Part shown: in pieces, positions 1-9,010 of the stretch
How the letters are laid out: each line of letters begins with the position of its first letter
Position numbering within the stretch: position 1 is the stretch's first letter
Assembly: GCA_018266735.1 (NCBI GenBank)
Contig: JAFDZT010000001.1
Location: 279,314 to 343,313 of the forward strand
Length of the DNA stretch: 64,000 nt
Source of the DNA: Bacteroidota bacterium
GTDB lineage: Bacteria > Bacteroidota > Ignavibacteria > Kapaibacteriales > Kapaibacteriaceae
Direction of reading: 5' to 3'
The notes under the pieces: model-generated
The model's database searches: none
The model's input: only the letters and a program-made list of their open reading frames with translations
Told to the model about the DNA's origin: nothing
Made by a program: the position numbers and the translations under genes

Positions 1-1086
1 ATCGAACGACCCGCTTGTTGGATCGATCCCGCAATCCCAGTACACTCTGCCTTGATCCCATGGGAGGTGTGCGTTGATCACCCGTCGACCTTGGTCGTCG
101 TAGGCCTCAAATGCATTGATCGCGCGAGGCAGTCGGTTCGGGTCTCCATACGTCCAGAATGCGACCGTCACTTCATCCGTGATCGACGTGCCCACTTCTG
201 TTGGAAGCGTCATCACATCACCGGCGGTGAATGCATACGCGCGTTCCGATCCGATGATCTGAAGGCTGCTATAAGCAAGGTTCGCCGTGGTCTCGAGTTT
301 GCCGGCAGGCGTTCCGCCCTCACAACTCACATCGAGGATGATGTTCGAGGTCCCATCCCAATCGAATTGCGTGGTGAGCAACAGGTCGTTGTTCCCGACA
401 GCGATCGTCGTGGCTTTTGAATAGACGGTGGTGAAACCATCCATGTCCATGCGACCATTGCGAAGATCGGCACGTGAAGTTTGCTTCATGCGGAATGTGA
501 GCCGAGCCATCGAACCCGATGCTTGCTTACCGAAGAGACGAATGCCGGTGAGTTTCCCGGGCTTCACACCTGCGGTCACAAGATCGGCGGCGGGATAGAT
601 ATACTGCGTGCGTTGCGACGTTGTATTCAACAGCGTTGTGTTGGTGCCCACACGGTTGCGGAACACCGTATCCCATGTGACGTTCGTGGACTGCGTGCGT
701 GTGACGTACTTCTCGTAGCGACGGAGGTTCGAGGTGACCGGAACCGACGTGTAGCCGAACGTGGCCGGCGTTGCATTGCGCACTCGGAAGTTCGGTGCGA
801 TCTGCAACGTCGAGTCGTATTCACCCGTTGAATCAGTGACGGTGGTGTACGTTAGATAGTCCCATTCACCGCACGGATACTTGTCCTGCGTGGTGCGCGG
901 GTCGCATTTCAGCGTGTAGTACATCAACACCTTCTCGTACGACTGCTTCGGCGGGAACAAGTACGTTCCGCTTCGCTTCGTGATGTCGTCGAAGGTGAGC
1001 GTCTTCACCACCACCGTATCGCCTGCATAGGCGAGGGTCAACGAGGTGACGGAGAGGATGAGAAGGAGGAAGGAACGAAGGTACAT
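1..1086 (-). CDS. PNGase F-like secreted protein, 3' end cut by the window
   Basis: The reading frame is open from an ATG at 1086 to the window edge (362 residues, C-terminus missing). AGGAG precedes the start. Residues 1-18 form a signal peptide ending at AYA-G. The region from about residue 30 to 75 (YLFPP, YEKVLMYYTLKC, then CGEWDY) resembles the N-terminal domain of peptide-N-glycosidase F-type proteins, which cleave N-glycans from glycoproteins. Residues near 300-330 (EVTVAFWTYGDP) look like the start of a LamG/concanavalin-like beta sandwich. The catalytic half cannot be judged here. It is the last visible gene of the yajQ-led operon, 18 bp after the SDR gene. A T9SS tail is likely but lies outside the window. 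Confidence 0.75.
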   Translation of the reverse strand, partial: MYLRSFLLLILSVTSLTLAYAGDTVVVKTLTFDDITKRSGTYLFPPKQSYEKVLMYYTLKCDPRTTQDKYPCGEWDYLTYTTVTDSTGEYDSTLQIAPNFRVRNATPATFGYTSVPVTSNLRRYEKYVTRTQSTNVTWDTVFRNRVGTNTTLLNTTSQRTQYIYPAADLVTAGVKPGKLTGIRLFGKQASGSMARLTFRMKQTSRADLRNGRMDMDGFTTVYSKATTIAVGNNDLLLTTQFDWDGTSNIILDVSCEGGTPAGKLETTANLAYSSLQIIGSERAYAFTAGDVMTLPTEVGTSITDEVTVAFWTYGDPNRLPRAINAFEAYDDQGRRVINAHLPWDQGRVYWDCGIDPTSGSFD

Positions 1087-1104
1087 GGTCGACTCCTATG
1101 AGGA

Positions 1105-1869
1105 TCAATGTCGAGCAACTCCACCATCAACATTGATGGTCTGTCCGGTGATGATACCGGATGCCGGCAAAGCAAGAAAGGCCACAACATTCGCAATGTC
1201 CTCGGGCTCGTCTGCCCGATGCACGGCTTGTGTTGGGAGAATGTGTTCGAGGATCGAAGAGACGCTGCCTCCCGCATTCGTGCGTTGCGTTGCGGTAAGA
1301 CCAACGGTGATGGTATTGATGGTGATGTTGTATCGACCTACTTCGCTGGCCAAGGAACGCGTGAGACCGATCACACCCATCTTGGCCGTCACATAGTGCG
1401 TGAGGTACGGCGTACCAAGCCACACGGTGTCGGACGAGAACGTGATGATGCGACCGAAGCCCGCCTTCTTCATGTGTGGCAACACACCGCGAATGGTCAG
1501 GAACAGAGAATTCAACGTCAGGTCGAGCGTATGTTTCCACTCTTCGAACGTCAGCAGTTCGAAGGGCTCTTCGGAGTAATGTCCAACGTTGTGCACGAGG
1601 ATGTCGATCCGACCGAACCGTTCCATGGCGGCTGCGATCAATCGCTCCACGTCATCCGGCTTGGTCACATCCGCCTGGATGCTAAGCACGTCTCCACCGA
1701 TCGCACGCACGGCCTCTTCGGTCTCACGTGCTTCGATCAGATCGGCGATCACCAAGCGTGCGCCTTCTTCGGCAAGACGCTCACAAAAGGCACGTCCATT
1801 GCCGATAGCGGCTCCCGTCACGATGGCCACGCGATCCCGCAGGCCCCGTTCAAATGCATTGATCTGCAT
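1105..1869 (-). CDS. SDR-family NAD(P)-dependent oxidoreductase
   Basis: This is a 254-residue classical short-chain dehydrogenase/reductase. The cofactor motif is T18-G-A-A-I-G23-N-G25. The catalytic set is N120, S145/S146, Y159 and K163 (YVTAK). The usual NNAG motif is replaced by HNVG (93-96), and the C-terminus has the typical G-x-x-I-x-V-D-G-G. It reduces or oxidises a hydroxy/keto group on an unknown substrate. It starts 11 bp after the alpha-oxoamine synthase gene, with AGGAA ahead of the ATG. That context makes reduction of the 3-keto product of the neighbouring enzyme (3-ketosphinganine reductase-like) a reasonable inference. A FabG-like role is the main alternative. Confidence 0.85.
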   Translation of the reverse strand: MQINAFERGLRDRVAIVTGAAIGNGRAFCERLAEEGARLVIADLIEARETEEAVRAIGGDVLSIQADVTKPDDVERLIAAAMERFGRIDILVHNVGHYSEEPFELLTFEEWKHTLDLTLNSLFLTIRGVLPHMKKAGFGRIITFSSDTVWLGTPYLTHYVTAKMGVIGLTRSLASEVGRYNITINTITVGLTATQRTNAGGSVSSILEHILPTQAVHRADEPEDIANVVAFLALPASGIITGQTINVDGGVARH

Positions 1870-1880
1870 GTGTTCCTAGA

Positions 1881-3077
1881 TCAGGCCTTGATCAGGCCGA
1901 GTTCTACACCAACACTCTTGAAAATGGCGAGGATGGCATCAAGATGCTCGTCTTCATGAGAAGACATATAGCTCGTGCGCAACATCGAAAGCGTCGGAGG
2001 AACTCCCGGCGGTACAAAGGCATTCACGAATACGCCTGCATCATACAGCTTTCGCCACATGATCATGGTCTTCTCGACATCACCCAATACAACGGGAACA
2101 ATGCCCGTGTTGCTGTCGATCACTTCATACCCCATGTCGTGGAAGCCTCGGCGCATCTTATCGGCATTGCGCAGCAGCTTATCGATCCGCTGTGGTTCTT
2201 CTTCCAGGATCTCAAGGGCCTTCAACGCTGCGGCCACACTGGCCGGCGTTGGAGAGGCACTGAAGATCAGCGCAGGTGAGTGGTGCTTCAAGTAGTTGAT
2301 CACGCGCTCCGGACCTGCCACGAAGCCGCCCAGCGAGCCGAACGTCTTCGAGAACGTTCCCATCGTGAGGTCCACGTCGCCGACAAGACCGAAGTGTGCG
2401 GCCGTACCGCGGCCGCCCGGACCTACGACTCCCGTTGAGTGCGCATCGTCCACCAGGATCCGTGCACCATACTTCTTCGCAACGCGGGTCATGTTCGGCA
2501 GATCGGCCAGTTCACCGCTCACACTGAACACACCATCGGTCACAATGAACTTCCCTGCATCGGCCGGAATGCGCGAGAGCACACGGTCGAGATCTTCCAT
2601 GTCGTTGTGCTTGTATCGCACGAACTCTGCGAATCCACCCTTGGCGAGCATGCAGCCATTGATGATACAGGCATGATTCTCCTTATCGGAGATCACATAG
2701 TCGCCTTTGGAGACCAAGCCGCTGATCACACCGAGTGCCGTTTGGTAGCCTGTGGAGAACAGCAGACAGTCTTCGTAGCCAAGGAAGGCGGCAAGGCGCT
2801 TTTCGAGTTCGATGTGCAGACTGATCGTGCCCGTCAGATAGCGCGATCCGGAACAACCGGTGCCGTAGAGGGCAATGGCGTCCACAGAGGCCTGACGTAC
2901 GCGCGGATCGGCTGTCATGCCGAGGTAGTTGTTGGAGCCGGCCATGATCACGTCACGACCTTCCATGCGGACGATCGGACCTTCGTTCTCTTCGATCGGG
3001 CGGAAGTATGGATAGAGGCCCGACGCCTTTACTTCGTCAGCGCGGGTGAATTCGATACACTTCTGAAAAATGTCCAC
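1881..3077 (-). CDS. Alpha-oxoamine synthase, serine palmitoyltransferase-like (PLP)
   Basis: PLP enzyme of the AONS/KBL/SPT family, which condenses an amino acid with an acyl thioester to give an alpha-oxoamine. Numbered from the chosen start (398 aa), it has H135 (PLP stacking), D211 and H213 in DDAHS, and the Schiff-base K244 in GTFSKTFG. The N-terminal stretch [12 protein letters not shown] and the SNNYLG motif fit the serine palmitoyltransferase-like branch better than biotin-pathway AONS or glycine C-acetyltransferase, and no bio or tdh genes are nearby. I chose GTG at 3077 because GGAGA lies 5 nt upstream. An in-frame TTG at 3104 has no Shine-Dalgarno. The neighbouring SDR suggests sphingoid-base or related lipid synthesis. 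Substrate is inferred. Confidence 0.85.
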   Translation of the reverse strand: MDIFQKCIEFTRADEVKASGLYPYFRPIEENEGPIVRMEGRDVIMAGSNNYLGMTADPRVRQASVDAIALYGTGCSGSRYLTGTISLHIELEKRLAAFLGYEDCLLFSTGYQTALGVISGLVSKGDYVISDKENHACIINGCMLAKGGFAEFVRYKHNDMEDLDRVLSRIPADAGKFIVTDGVFSVSGELADLPNMTRVAKKYGARILVDDAHSTGVVGPGGRGTAAHFGLVGDVDLTMGTFSKTFGSLGGFVAGPERVINYLKHHSPALIFSASPTPASVAAALKALEILEEEPQRIDKLLRNADKMRRGFHDMGYEVIDSNTGIVPVVLGDVEKTMIMWRKLYDAGVFVNAFVPPGVPPTLSMLRTSYMSSHEDEHLDAILAIFKSVGVELGLIKA

Positions 3078-3082
3078 GTAGT

Positions 3083-3089
3083 CTCCGGA
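3083..3089 (-). promoter_or_regulatory. Shine-Dalgarno deciding the GTG start at 3077
   Basis: Read on the minus strand, CCGGAGA sits 5-6 nt before GTG 3077-3075. The more upstream TTG (3104) is preceded by no purine-rich match, so this site selects the shorter start. Confidence 0.55.
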
Positions 3090-3113
3090 GTTGATCGTTA
3101 CCAAGAGGCAAAA

Positions 3114-3611
3114 CTAACGGAAATTCTCGGTCTGGACCGGGAAGTCCAGCTCTGCACCCTTCACAAGGGTGATCACGTGCTGGAGATCGTCCTTGCTCTT
3201 GCCCGTCACACGTACTTTCTCGTCCATGATCTGCGTGGTGACCTTGATCTTGGAGTCTTTGATGAGCGACGTGATCTTCTTGGCTTGCTCCTTCTCGATC
3301 CCGCTTCGGAGTTTGATGTACTGCCGAACGTGGACACCGCCGAGCATCTCCGGCTTGTCTTCGTCCAAGGCCTGCACAGAGATGCCACGCTTGATCATCT
3401 TCTGAATGAGGATGTCGCGGGCAGCGTTCACAAAATGCTCGCCATCGGCCTTGATGGTGATGCGTTGCTGATTGCGCTCGAACTCCATGTCGCAGTTCGA
3501 GCCACGAAGGTCGTAACGGTGGTCGATCTCCTTCTTGGCCTGATTCACTGCGTTGTCAGCCTCTTGGAGATCGATCTCGCTCACGAAGTCGAAGGAAAAG
3601 GTAGATGCCAT
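3114..3611 (-). CDS. yajQ: YajQ family nucleotide-binding protein
   Basis: 166 residues, the usual length for YajQ/UPF0234 (about 163). The N-terminus MASTFSFDFVSE and the internal D-L-R-G-S and IQKMIKRG blocks are typical. The fold is a pair of ferredoxin-like domains, and some homologues bind cyclic di-GMP. It is cytosolic. I chose ATG at 3611 rather than a longer frame to 3677, because the longer form adds non-conserved residues and would run into the divergent gene that starts at 3643. It is the first gene of the minus-strand operon, with 36 bp before the GTG of the next gene. Only 31 bp separate it from the divergent start, so both promoters must overlap coding DNA. Confidence 0.95.
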   Translation of the reverse strand: MASTFSFDFVSEIDLQEADNAVNQAKKEIDHRYDLRGSNCDMEFERNQQRITIKADGEHFVNAARDILIQKMIKRGISVQALDEDKPEMLGGVHVRQYIKLRSGIEKEQAKKITSLIKDSKIKVTTQIMDEKVRVTGKSKDDLQHVITLVKGAELDFPVQTENFR

Positions 3612-3642
3612 AGTCTGTAAGATACTCGGTATTTTTCCATTC

Positions 3643-6600
3643 ATGAAGAAGGTTCTTGCCGCCCTACCCCTTGCCATAGCCCTGATCTTCTGCGTTCCTA
3701 GCGCCGAAGCTCAGCTGGCCGGCTATGCCAATGTTCAGTATTTCCAGGTGGTCAATCTGCGAAACAATGTGCCGCTCACAGGCTATCAGGTGAAGGTGCA
3801 GGTGGATCATAAGGCCCTTGTAACAAAGGGACTTGCAAAGGCCGACGGGTCAGATGTGCGATTCACGGACTGTACGTTCGGCACGCAGTATCCGCTGTAC
3901 ATCGAGAGCGGACAGAACACGTCCGCCATGGTGGTGTGGGTGAAGGTGCTTTCCACAATGCCGGCGCGCGACTCCATTGTCATGGCCATGCATACCGGGA
4001 ACCCGGCGGCAACGTCCGTCTCCGATCCGCAACGCGTCTTCGATTTTTTTGACGATTTCTCCGATGCCTCCCTCGCGAAATGGGAGCGCACAGCAGGGTC
4101 GACGGTCACGAGCGGCTGGTTGAACCCCTCGGCCGAAGACGTGCCCTATGGTGGCAACACCTACATCCAGACCAAGACCGACCTCTCGTCGTTGAACAAC
4201 CGCGGCGTGGTCGAATGTGTCGTCCGTTCCAATGCGATCGAGCGTGGCGGTACGATCATGTTCTTTGCGGACAATGCAGGCCCAACGCGACACTACGGCG
4301 TGCAACATGATACCCGCAGAACCTTCCCTGGTGGAACTCCGGATGGAGACCTTATCCGTCGGTTCGGTACAGGGTCTGCACAGTCGACCTTCCTCTCGAA
4401 CTTCAACTATCAGTGGAATGGCAACGAGAGCGTGTTGTATACGATGTCCATCAACGGCAACGACAACATCCAGCTCGTTCGCACCTCGCTGTCGGATGCC
4501 TCGCGCACGAACAGCATGAATGCAGGTCCAACAGACAAGTGGACGTGGCGCAAGGTGGGCTTCTCGAAGTTCGGGCAAGGTGGCGGGGATATGACGGTGG
4601 ACTGGGTGCGCATTCGACAGTTCGCCTCGCAACCGGTGGACGTGCGCGCCATCGATAACACCATTGCCGTGAGCGGACCGACAACGTTCTGCGATGGAAG
4701 CACCGTGATCCTAACAGCACCACCCGGTTTCACATCGTATCTGTGGAGCGATGGGAAGAGGACGCGTATCGACACGGTCTCCAAGGCCGGGTCTGTGAGC
4801 GTGAAACTGTTCCAAGGTACCGGCTGTGAACTGGCCACGCGACCCGTTGCGATCTCCGTGCTCCCACGTCCAACGGCAAGTGCCGAAGACGGAAAGGCCG
4901 TTGCCCTGTGCGATCCAACGCAGAGCGCAACCTTCACTGCCGACGCAGGCTTTGTATCGTACAACTGGTACTCCACATCGAATGCAACCGGGCCATCGTT
5001 CAGCAGTGCACGACAGGTTGTTGTGAACACGGCCGGACCGTATAGCGTGGTGGTACGAAGTGCGAACGGATGCACCGACACGGCAGAGTTCTTTGTGCAC
5101 GTGATCACCGATGTACATGCGAAGATCACCACGTCCACCGGACTCCAAGCATTCTGTGTTGGCGACTCACTGGTCCTACGTGCAACACCTCCAGGTGCAA
5201 CGTATGCCTGGAAGAAAGACGGTGTACCCGTTGGCGGTACGGCGGATAGTTTGGTGGTACGCAGTGGTGGCGAGTACAACGTGACCACGACCATTGGTGA
5301 AGGCATCACGGCATGTGTTTCGGATACATCGATCACGATCACGCAAAGCGGTCCACCTGCTATCACATTGCCTTCAACGGTGAGCATGTGCGATGGCGAT
5401 ACCACAACGCTCGATGCAGGTCCGGGCTATGCGTCGTACCTGTGGTCAACGGGCGACACCACACAGTCCATCAAGGTCGTCACCGGCGGCACGTTCACAC
5501 TCCGTGTGGGGAACGAAGCACGCTGTTATGATTCCGCACGCGTGGTGGTCACCATCAGTCAGAACCCCACCATCACCGTGATCAGCGAAAGCGGAGCAAC
5601 GGTGATGTGCGAGAACGATACACTCACGCTTGCCGTCACGGGAACCGTGTCGGGTCTGCGATACAAATGGAACACAGGCGACACAACACGTCGCATTGTC
5701 ATCACCGGACCCGGCACGTATAGCGTCGAGGCGTCAGGATCGAGTGGCTGTGCGGCCATCGGCAGCATCACCATTGCACCCGGTAGCGTGGCACCACCGA
5801 CCATCTCGTACACTGGTCCACAACAACTGTGTCCCGGTCAGTCCGCTACCCTCACCATCCCTGCAGACTACGATGGCATCCTCTGGAGCACCGGCGACAC
5901 AACGAACTCCATCACAGTGTCGACGGCCGGCACCTACACCGTAACCGTGCGCAAGAGCTCGTGCACAGGGAAGAACAGCATCACGGTCGAGCAGGCGCCA
6001 TCGCCTTCCTACATCATGAGTGCCGTGAGCGACACAACGGTATGCGGCGACACGATCCCTGATGTGGTGACACTGATCTCGTTGCGCAACAACCTTGCAC
6101 TCGATCGTGCGATCTCCGTTTCGGTGAGCGGACAAGGCTTCACGGCAGATCCTCCACAATTCGGTCTGAATGCCGGCGCACAGGACGTGCGCATCACCTG
6201 TGCCGTTGGATCGCAACGCGGACGGTTGACGGGCATGGTGGTCTTCACCGACCAATGCGGATGGCAAGACAGTGTGGCCGTTGTGATCGACGTCACCACG
6301 AAGAGTGTTGTCGTGAGCACCGATCCCGCACCTGCGCAGCCCGTACGCACCGGAGAGAAGGTCACCATCGACCTTCATGCCGATGCCACGGGATCGCTCT
6401 CGCAACTCCTTCGCTCCGACACGCTCATCGTTCAACTGCAGCACGAATTCACGGCTCTGGATCTCTCAACGGTCACATCATCCTGTGGCACTGTGGTGGT
6501 ACAGCCGGAGAACGGACCAGGAAACTACAAGCTCATCATCACTGACTGCCGCGAGGCAACGTCCGATGTGCTTGGCTCTCTCACCTTCACCACACTCATC

Positions 6601-6996
6601 GGCACAACACTGCGACCAACTGTTCATGTTCGTTCCATCTCGAGCACATCTGTGTGTGTGATCCCCACGATCGACACCACGACGCGCGAGATCGAGCTGT
6701 TGCGGTATGGATGCGAGCTCAGTACCGTGAACGTGAGTGGCATGGCCGATGGTATTCGCATGCTCTCTCCGCAGCCCGTGCTCGATGATGCCGTGCTCGA
6801 GTTCGGCTGTGCCGCTCCTGCGAATGTTCGCATCGAGTTGGTGGATGTGGTCGGTAGGTCTGAAGATCTCTTCAACGGTCCCCTTGACGAAGGTCTGCAT
6901 CGCATGGTCATTCGTCCGTCCACCAGTGGCTCCCATGTTGTTCGACTCTGGCTGCGCAACGCCGTGTACATGCAATCGTTCTCGGTGGTCAAGTGA
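3643..6996 (+). CDS. Large secreted DUF2341/Ig-like repeat protein with T9SS tail
   Basis: 1117 residues from ATG 3643. A signal peptide (MKKVLAALPLAIALIFC, cleavage near AEA-Q) comes first. A DUF2341-like domain follows at about 30-130, then a beta-rich concanavalin-like segment to about 330. From about 340 to 790 there are five or six repeats of the pattern C-D/E-G-x-S/T-x-T-L...Y-x-W-S-T-G-D-T-T, typical of Ig-like modules in Bacteroidota surface proteins. The last 80 residues (SPQP...G.SGSHVVRLWL...F.VVK) form a Por/T9SS sorting domain. It is probably a surface adhesin or matrix protein, not an enzyme. Its stop overlaps the GTG of the next gene (GTGA), so the two are translationally coupled. 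Confidence 0.85.
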   Translation: MKKVLAALPLAIALIFCVPSAEAQLAGYANVQYFQVVNLRNNVPLTGYQVKVQVDHKALVTKGLAKADGSDVRFTDCTFGTQYPLYIESGQNTSAMVVWVKVLSTMPARDSIVMAMHTGNPAATSVSDPQRVFDFFDDFSDASLAKWERTAGSTVTSGWLNPSAEDVPYGGNTYIQTKTDLSSLNNRGVVECVVRSNAIERGGTIMFFADNAGPTRHYGVQHDTRRTFPGGTPDGDLIRRFGTGSAQSTFLSNFNYQWNGNESVLYTMSINGNDNIQLVRTSLSDASRTNSMNAGPTDKWTWRKVGFSKFGQGGGDMTVDWVRIRQFASQPVDVRAIDNTIAVSGPTTFCDGSTVILTAPPGFTSYLWSDGKRTRIDTVSKAGSVSVKLFQGTGCELATRPVAISVLPRPTASAEDGKAVALCDPTQSATFTADAGFVSYNWYSTSNATGPSFSSARQVVVNTAGPYSVVVRSANGCTDTAEFFVHVITDVHAKITTSTGLQAFCVGDSLVLRATPPGATYAWKKDGVPVGGTADSLVVRSGGEYNVTTTIGEGITACVSDTSITITQSGPPAITLPSTVSMCDGDTTTLDAGPGYASYLWSTGDTTQSIKVVTGGTFTLRVGNEARCYDSARVVVTISQNPTITVISESGATVMCENDTLTLAVTGTVSGLRYKWNTGDTTRRIVITGPGTYSVEASGSSGCAAIGSITIAPGSVAPPTISYTGPQQLCPGQSATLTIPADYDGILWSTGDTTNSITVSTAGTYTVTVRKSSCTGKNSITVEQAPSPSYIMSAVSDTTVCGDTIPDVVTLISLRNNLALDRAISVSVSGQGFTADPPQFGLNAGAQDVRITCAVGSQRGRLTGMVVFTDQCGWQDSVAVVIDVTTKSVVVSTDPAPAQPVRTGEKVTIDLHADATGSLSQLLRSDTLIVQLQHEFTALDLSTVTSSCGTVVVQPENGPGNYKLIITDCREATSDVLGSLTFTTLIGTTLRPTVHVRSISSTSVCVIPTIDTTTREIELLRYGCELSTVNVSGMADGIRMLSPQPVLDDAVLEFGCAAPANVRIELVDVVGRSEDLFNGPLDEGLHRMVIRPSTSGSHVVRLWLRNAVYMQSFSVVK

Positions 6997-9005
6997 AGTA
7001 TTCCCTCCTTGCCGCCTTCCTTGTCCTTTCGTTTGCACCTGTCCATGCACAGGACCATCCACCGTTGCTCTTTGGTGTTGCAGGTGGGTATGCACAGACC
7101 ATTCATACAGCATCGAACCTCACATGCTTGAGTGATCCGGCCTGTCCGCCCTATGATGGCGGAAGTGGTGGAGGGTGGTATGGTGCTGCAACCATGTCGT
7201 GGCGCGCCTCTGAGCATCTTGGTCTTGCCGTTGCGCTTCGCATGTTGCCCGTGAACGTGACGATGACGGAGACCGTTGCCGGTCCGCCCGTGCGAAACGA
7301 GTCGGGCGATGTTGTCACCCTGCAACGCGAGCATACGCTCACGTACAAGGCAACGCAGTTCGCCCTCGACATCGGTCCGGAATACACCCTTGGTGTGTTG
7401 CGATTCTCACTTGGTGCAAGCGCAGCATTGCAACGCTCTGCAACGTGGTCGAGTGCAGCACGCATCGTGTCGCCCAACAACATCACCTTCGGCGACTTTG
7501 CACGCGACACTACGTTCTATCCTGAGCAAGCTGTACCGAATGCATCGTCGTTCCTCATCGGTGCCAATGCCATGATCGGCTTGGATCTTCCGATCTCGCA
7601 TGCTTTGCGATTGTCGCCCGAGGTTCGTTACATCTACACCTTCACGCCGTTGCAGACCGGTGCAACATGGCATCAGCAGAACATCGTTGCCGGCATTGGT
7701 ATTCGCGTTGCCTTGGATAGACCTTCCAACGAGCCCGAGCCGGAACCGGAGATCGTTGTGCCACCGCCACCACCTCCGGTGGTCGTTGCAGAAGTGGTTG
7801 TACCTCCACCGCCACCGCCACCTCCACCGCCACCACCGCCGCCGCCACCTCCGCCGCCACCTCCACCACCCGTGGTTGTCACTCCGCACATTCAGATCAT
7901 CGATCCGGTGACGGAGAAGCCATTGCGTTCGATCATGATCGCCACGACGGAGCAGGACGAAACGTTCCCGCTGTTGCCGGTGGTGTTCTTCGATCTCAAT
8001 GCAAGTCGCATTCCGGCGAGATACAAGCAGTATGCGAGCACGGAGCAGTTCAGTGCCGACAGCATCGTGCCGAGCGCGCTTCCGATGCACTATGAGGTGT
8101 TGAATGTGATCGGTTCGCGGATGGCCACGTCGACGGGGACGCTTCGTCTTCGTGGATTTGCCGACGTGGGCACGGAGGGTGGATCGTGTGCACTCGCCAT
8201 GGAGCGTGCAAAGGCCGTTCGAACATTCTTGACAGCGGCATGGAAGGTTGCACCACAACGCATCGTGATCGACTCACCGAGTTGCACACAGGCAATGCAA
8301 ACCGTGGCGACAACCGATCAAGGTCATGCAGAGAACAGTCGTGTCGAGATCGCCTGTTCCGATCCTGCCGTGATGTCGCCCACTCTTCGCACACGATTCA
8401 CATCGCGTGTGGGTACCACGCCTCTCGATCCGCAGGTAAAGCTCGACAGTATTCCGGCCACGTCCACATGGCAATTGCGTGTGACGAATGGTGGAGAGCT
8501 TCTGCATCAGGAACGTGGCACCGGTCCGGCCACGGTGAAGTGGCATATCGACGAAGCAACACGTCAACGCATCGCACTAGGCAAGCCCATCGAGATCGAA
8601 GCAACGGTCGACACGATCTCCGTCAAGGCAACGGTTCCTGTTGGGGCCGACGTGACGAACACGTGGGCGAATCGCCTCTCGCTCTCGCTCTTCAGCATCA
8701 GCAGTGCAGAGATCAGTCCACGCGACAACGAGGCCATCAAAGTGTTCGCCGCAAAGCTCAAGAAGAATGAGAGTCTTGTTGTACGAGGCTTCACCGATAA
8801 CCTCGGTGGTTCGGACTTCAACAAGTCGCTCAGCAAGCGTCGTGCACAGAACGTTGCAACGGCCATTCGGGCCGTCCGTCCCGATGTCCGCATCGACGTG
8901 GTGGAAGGTCTCGGCAACACCACACAGCCGTTCGGACTCACGTCGTATACCTTACCCGAAGAACGCTTCCTCAGTCGTACTGTACAAGTGGAGATCAAAC
9001 GGTAA
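6993..9005 (+). CDS. OmpA-family outer-membrane protein with long polyproline linker
   Basis: 670 residues starting at GTG 6993 inside the preceding stop (GTGA). Signal peptide MKYSLLAAFLVLSFAPVHA-Q. Residues of about 25-235 are beta-barrel-like and resemble the porin domain of Bacteroidota OmpA proteins. A linker of about 249-296 is nearly pure proline in two runs split by VVVAEVVV. A first OmpA-like segment (about 385-460, R-G-F-A-D ... ENSRVEI) precedes a clear peptidoglycan-binding OmpA domain at about 560-670 (GFTDNLG, NKSLSKRRAQNV, RTVQVEI). It probably anchors the outer membrane to peptidoglycan and may support display of the upstream surface protein. Two OmpA-like segments in one chain are less common. 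Confidence 0.87.
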   Translation: MKYSLLAAFLVLSFAPVHAQDHPPLLFGVAGGYAQTIHTASNLTCLSDPACPPYDGGSGGGWYGAATMSWRASEHLGLAVALRMLPVNVTMTETVAGPPVRNESGDVVTLQREHTLTYKATQFALDIGPEYTLGVLRFSLGASAALQRSATWSSAARIVSPNNITFGDFARDTTFYPEQAVPNASSFLIGANAMIGLDLPISHALRLSPEVRYIYTFTPLQTGATWHQQNIVAGIGIRVALDRPSNEPEPEPEIVVPPPPPPVVVAEVVVPPPPPPPPPPPPPPPPPPPPPPPVVVTPHIQIIDPVTEKPLRSIMIATTEQDETFPLLPVVFFDLNASRIPARYKQYASTEQFSADSIVPSALPMHYEVLNVIGSRMATSTGTLRLRGFADVGTEGGSCALAMERAKAVRTFLTAAWKVAPQRIVIDSPSCTQAMQTVATTDQGHAENSRVEIACSDPAVMSPTLRTRFTSRVGTTPLDPQVKLDSIPATSTWQLRVTNGGELLHQERGTGPATVKWHIDEATRQRIALGKPIEIEATVDTISVKATVPVGADVTNTWANRLSLSLFSISSAEISPRDNEAIKVFAAKLKKNESLVVRGFTDNLGGSDFNKSLSKRRAQNVATAIRAVRPDVRIDVVEGLGNTTQPFGLTSYTLPEERFLSRTVQVEIKR

Positions 9006-9010
9006 GGTTC

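Noticed and set aside
3078..3104. TTG start at 3104 for the alpha-oxoamine synthase
   Set aside because: No Shine-Dalgarno precedes it, while GTG 3077 has a well-spaced GGAGA and matches the usual N-terminus of the family.
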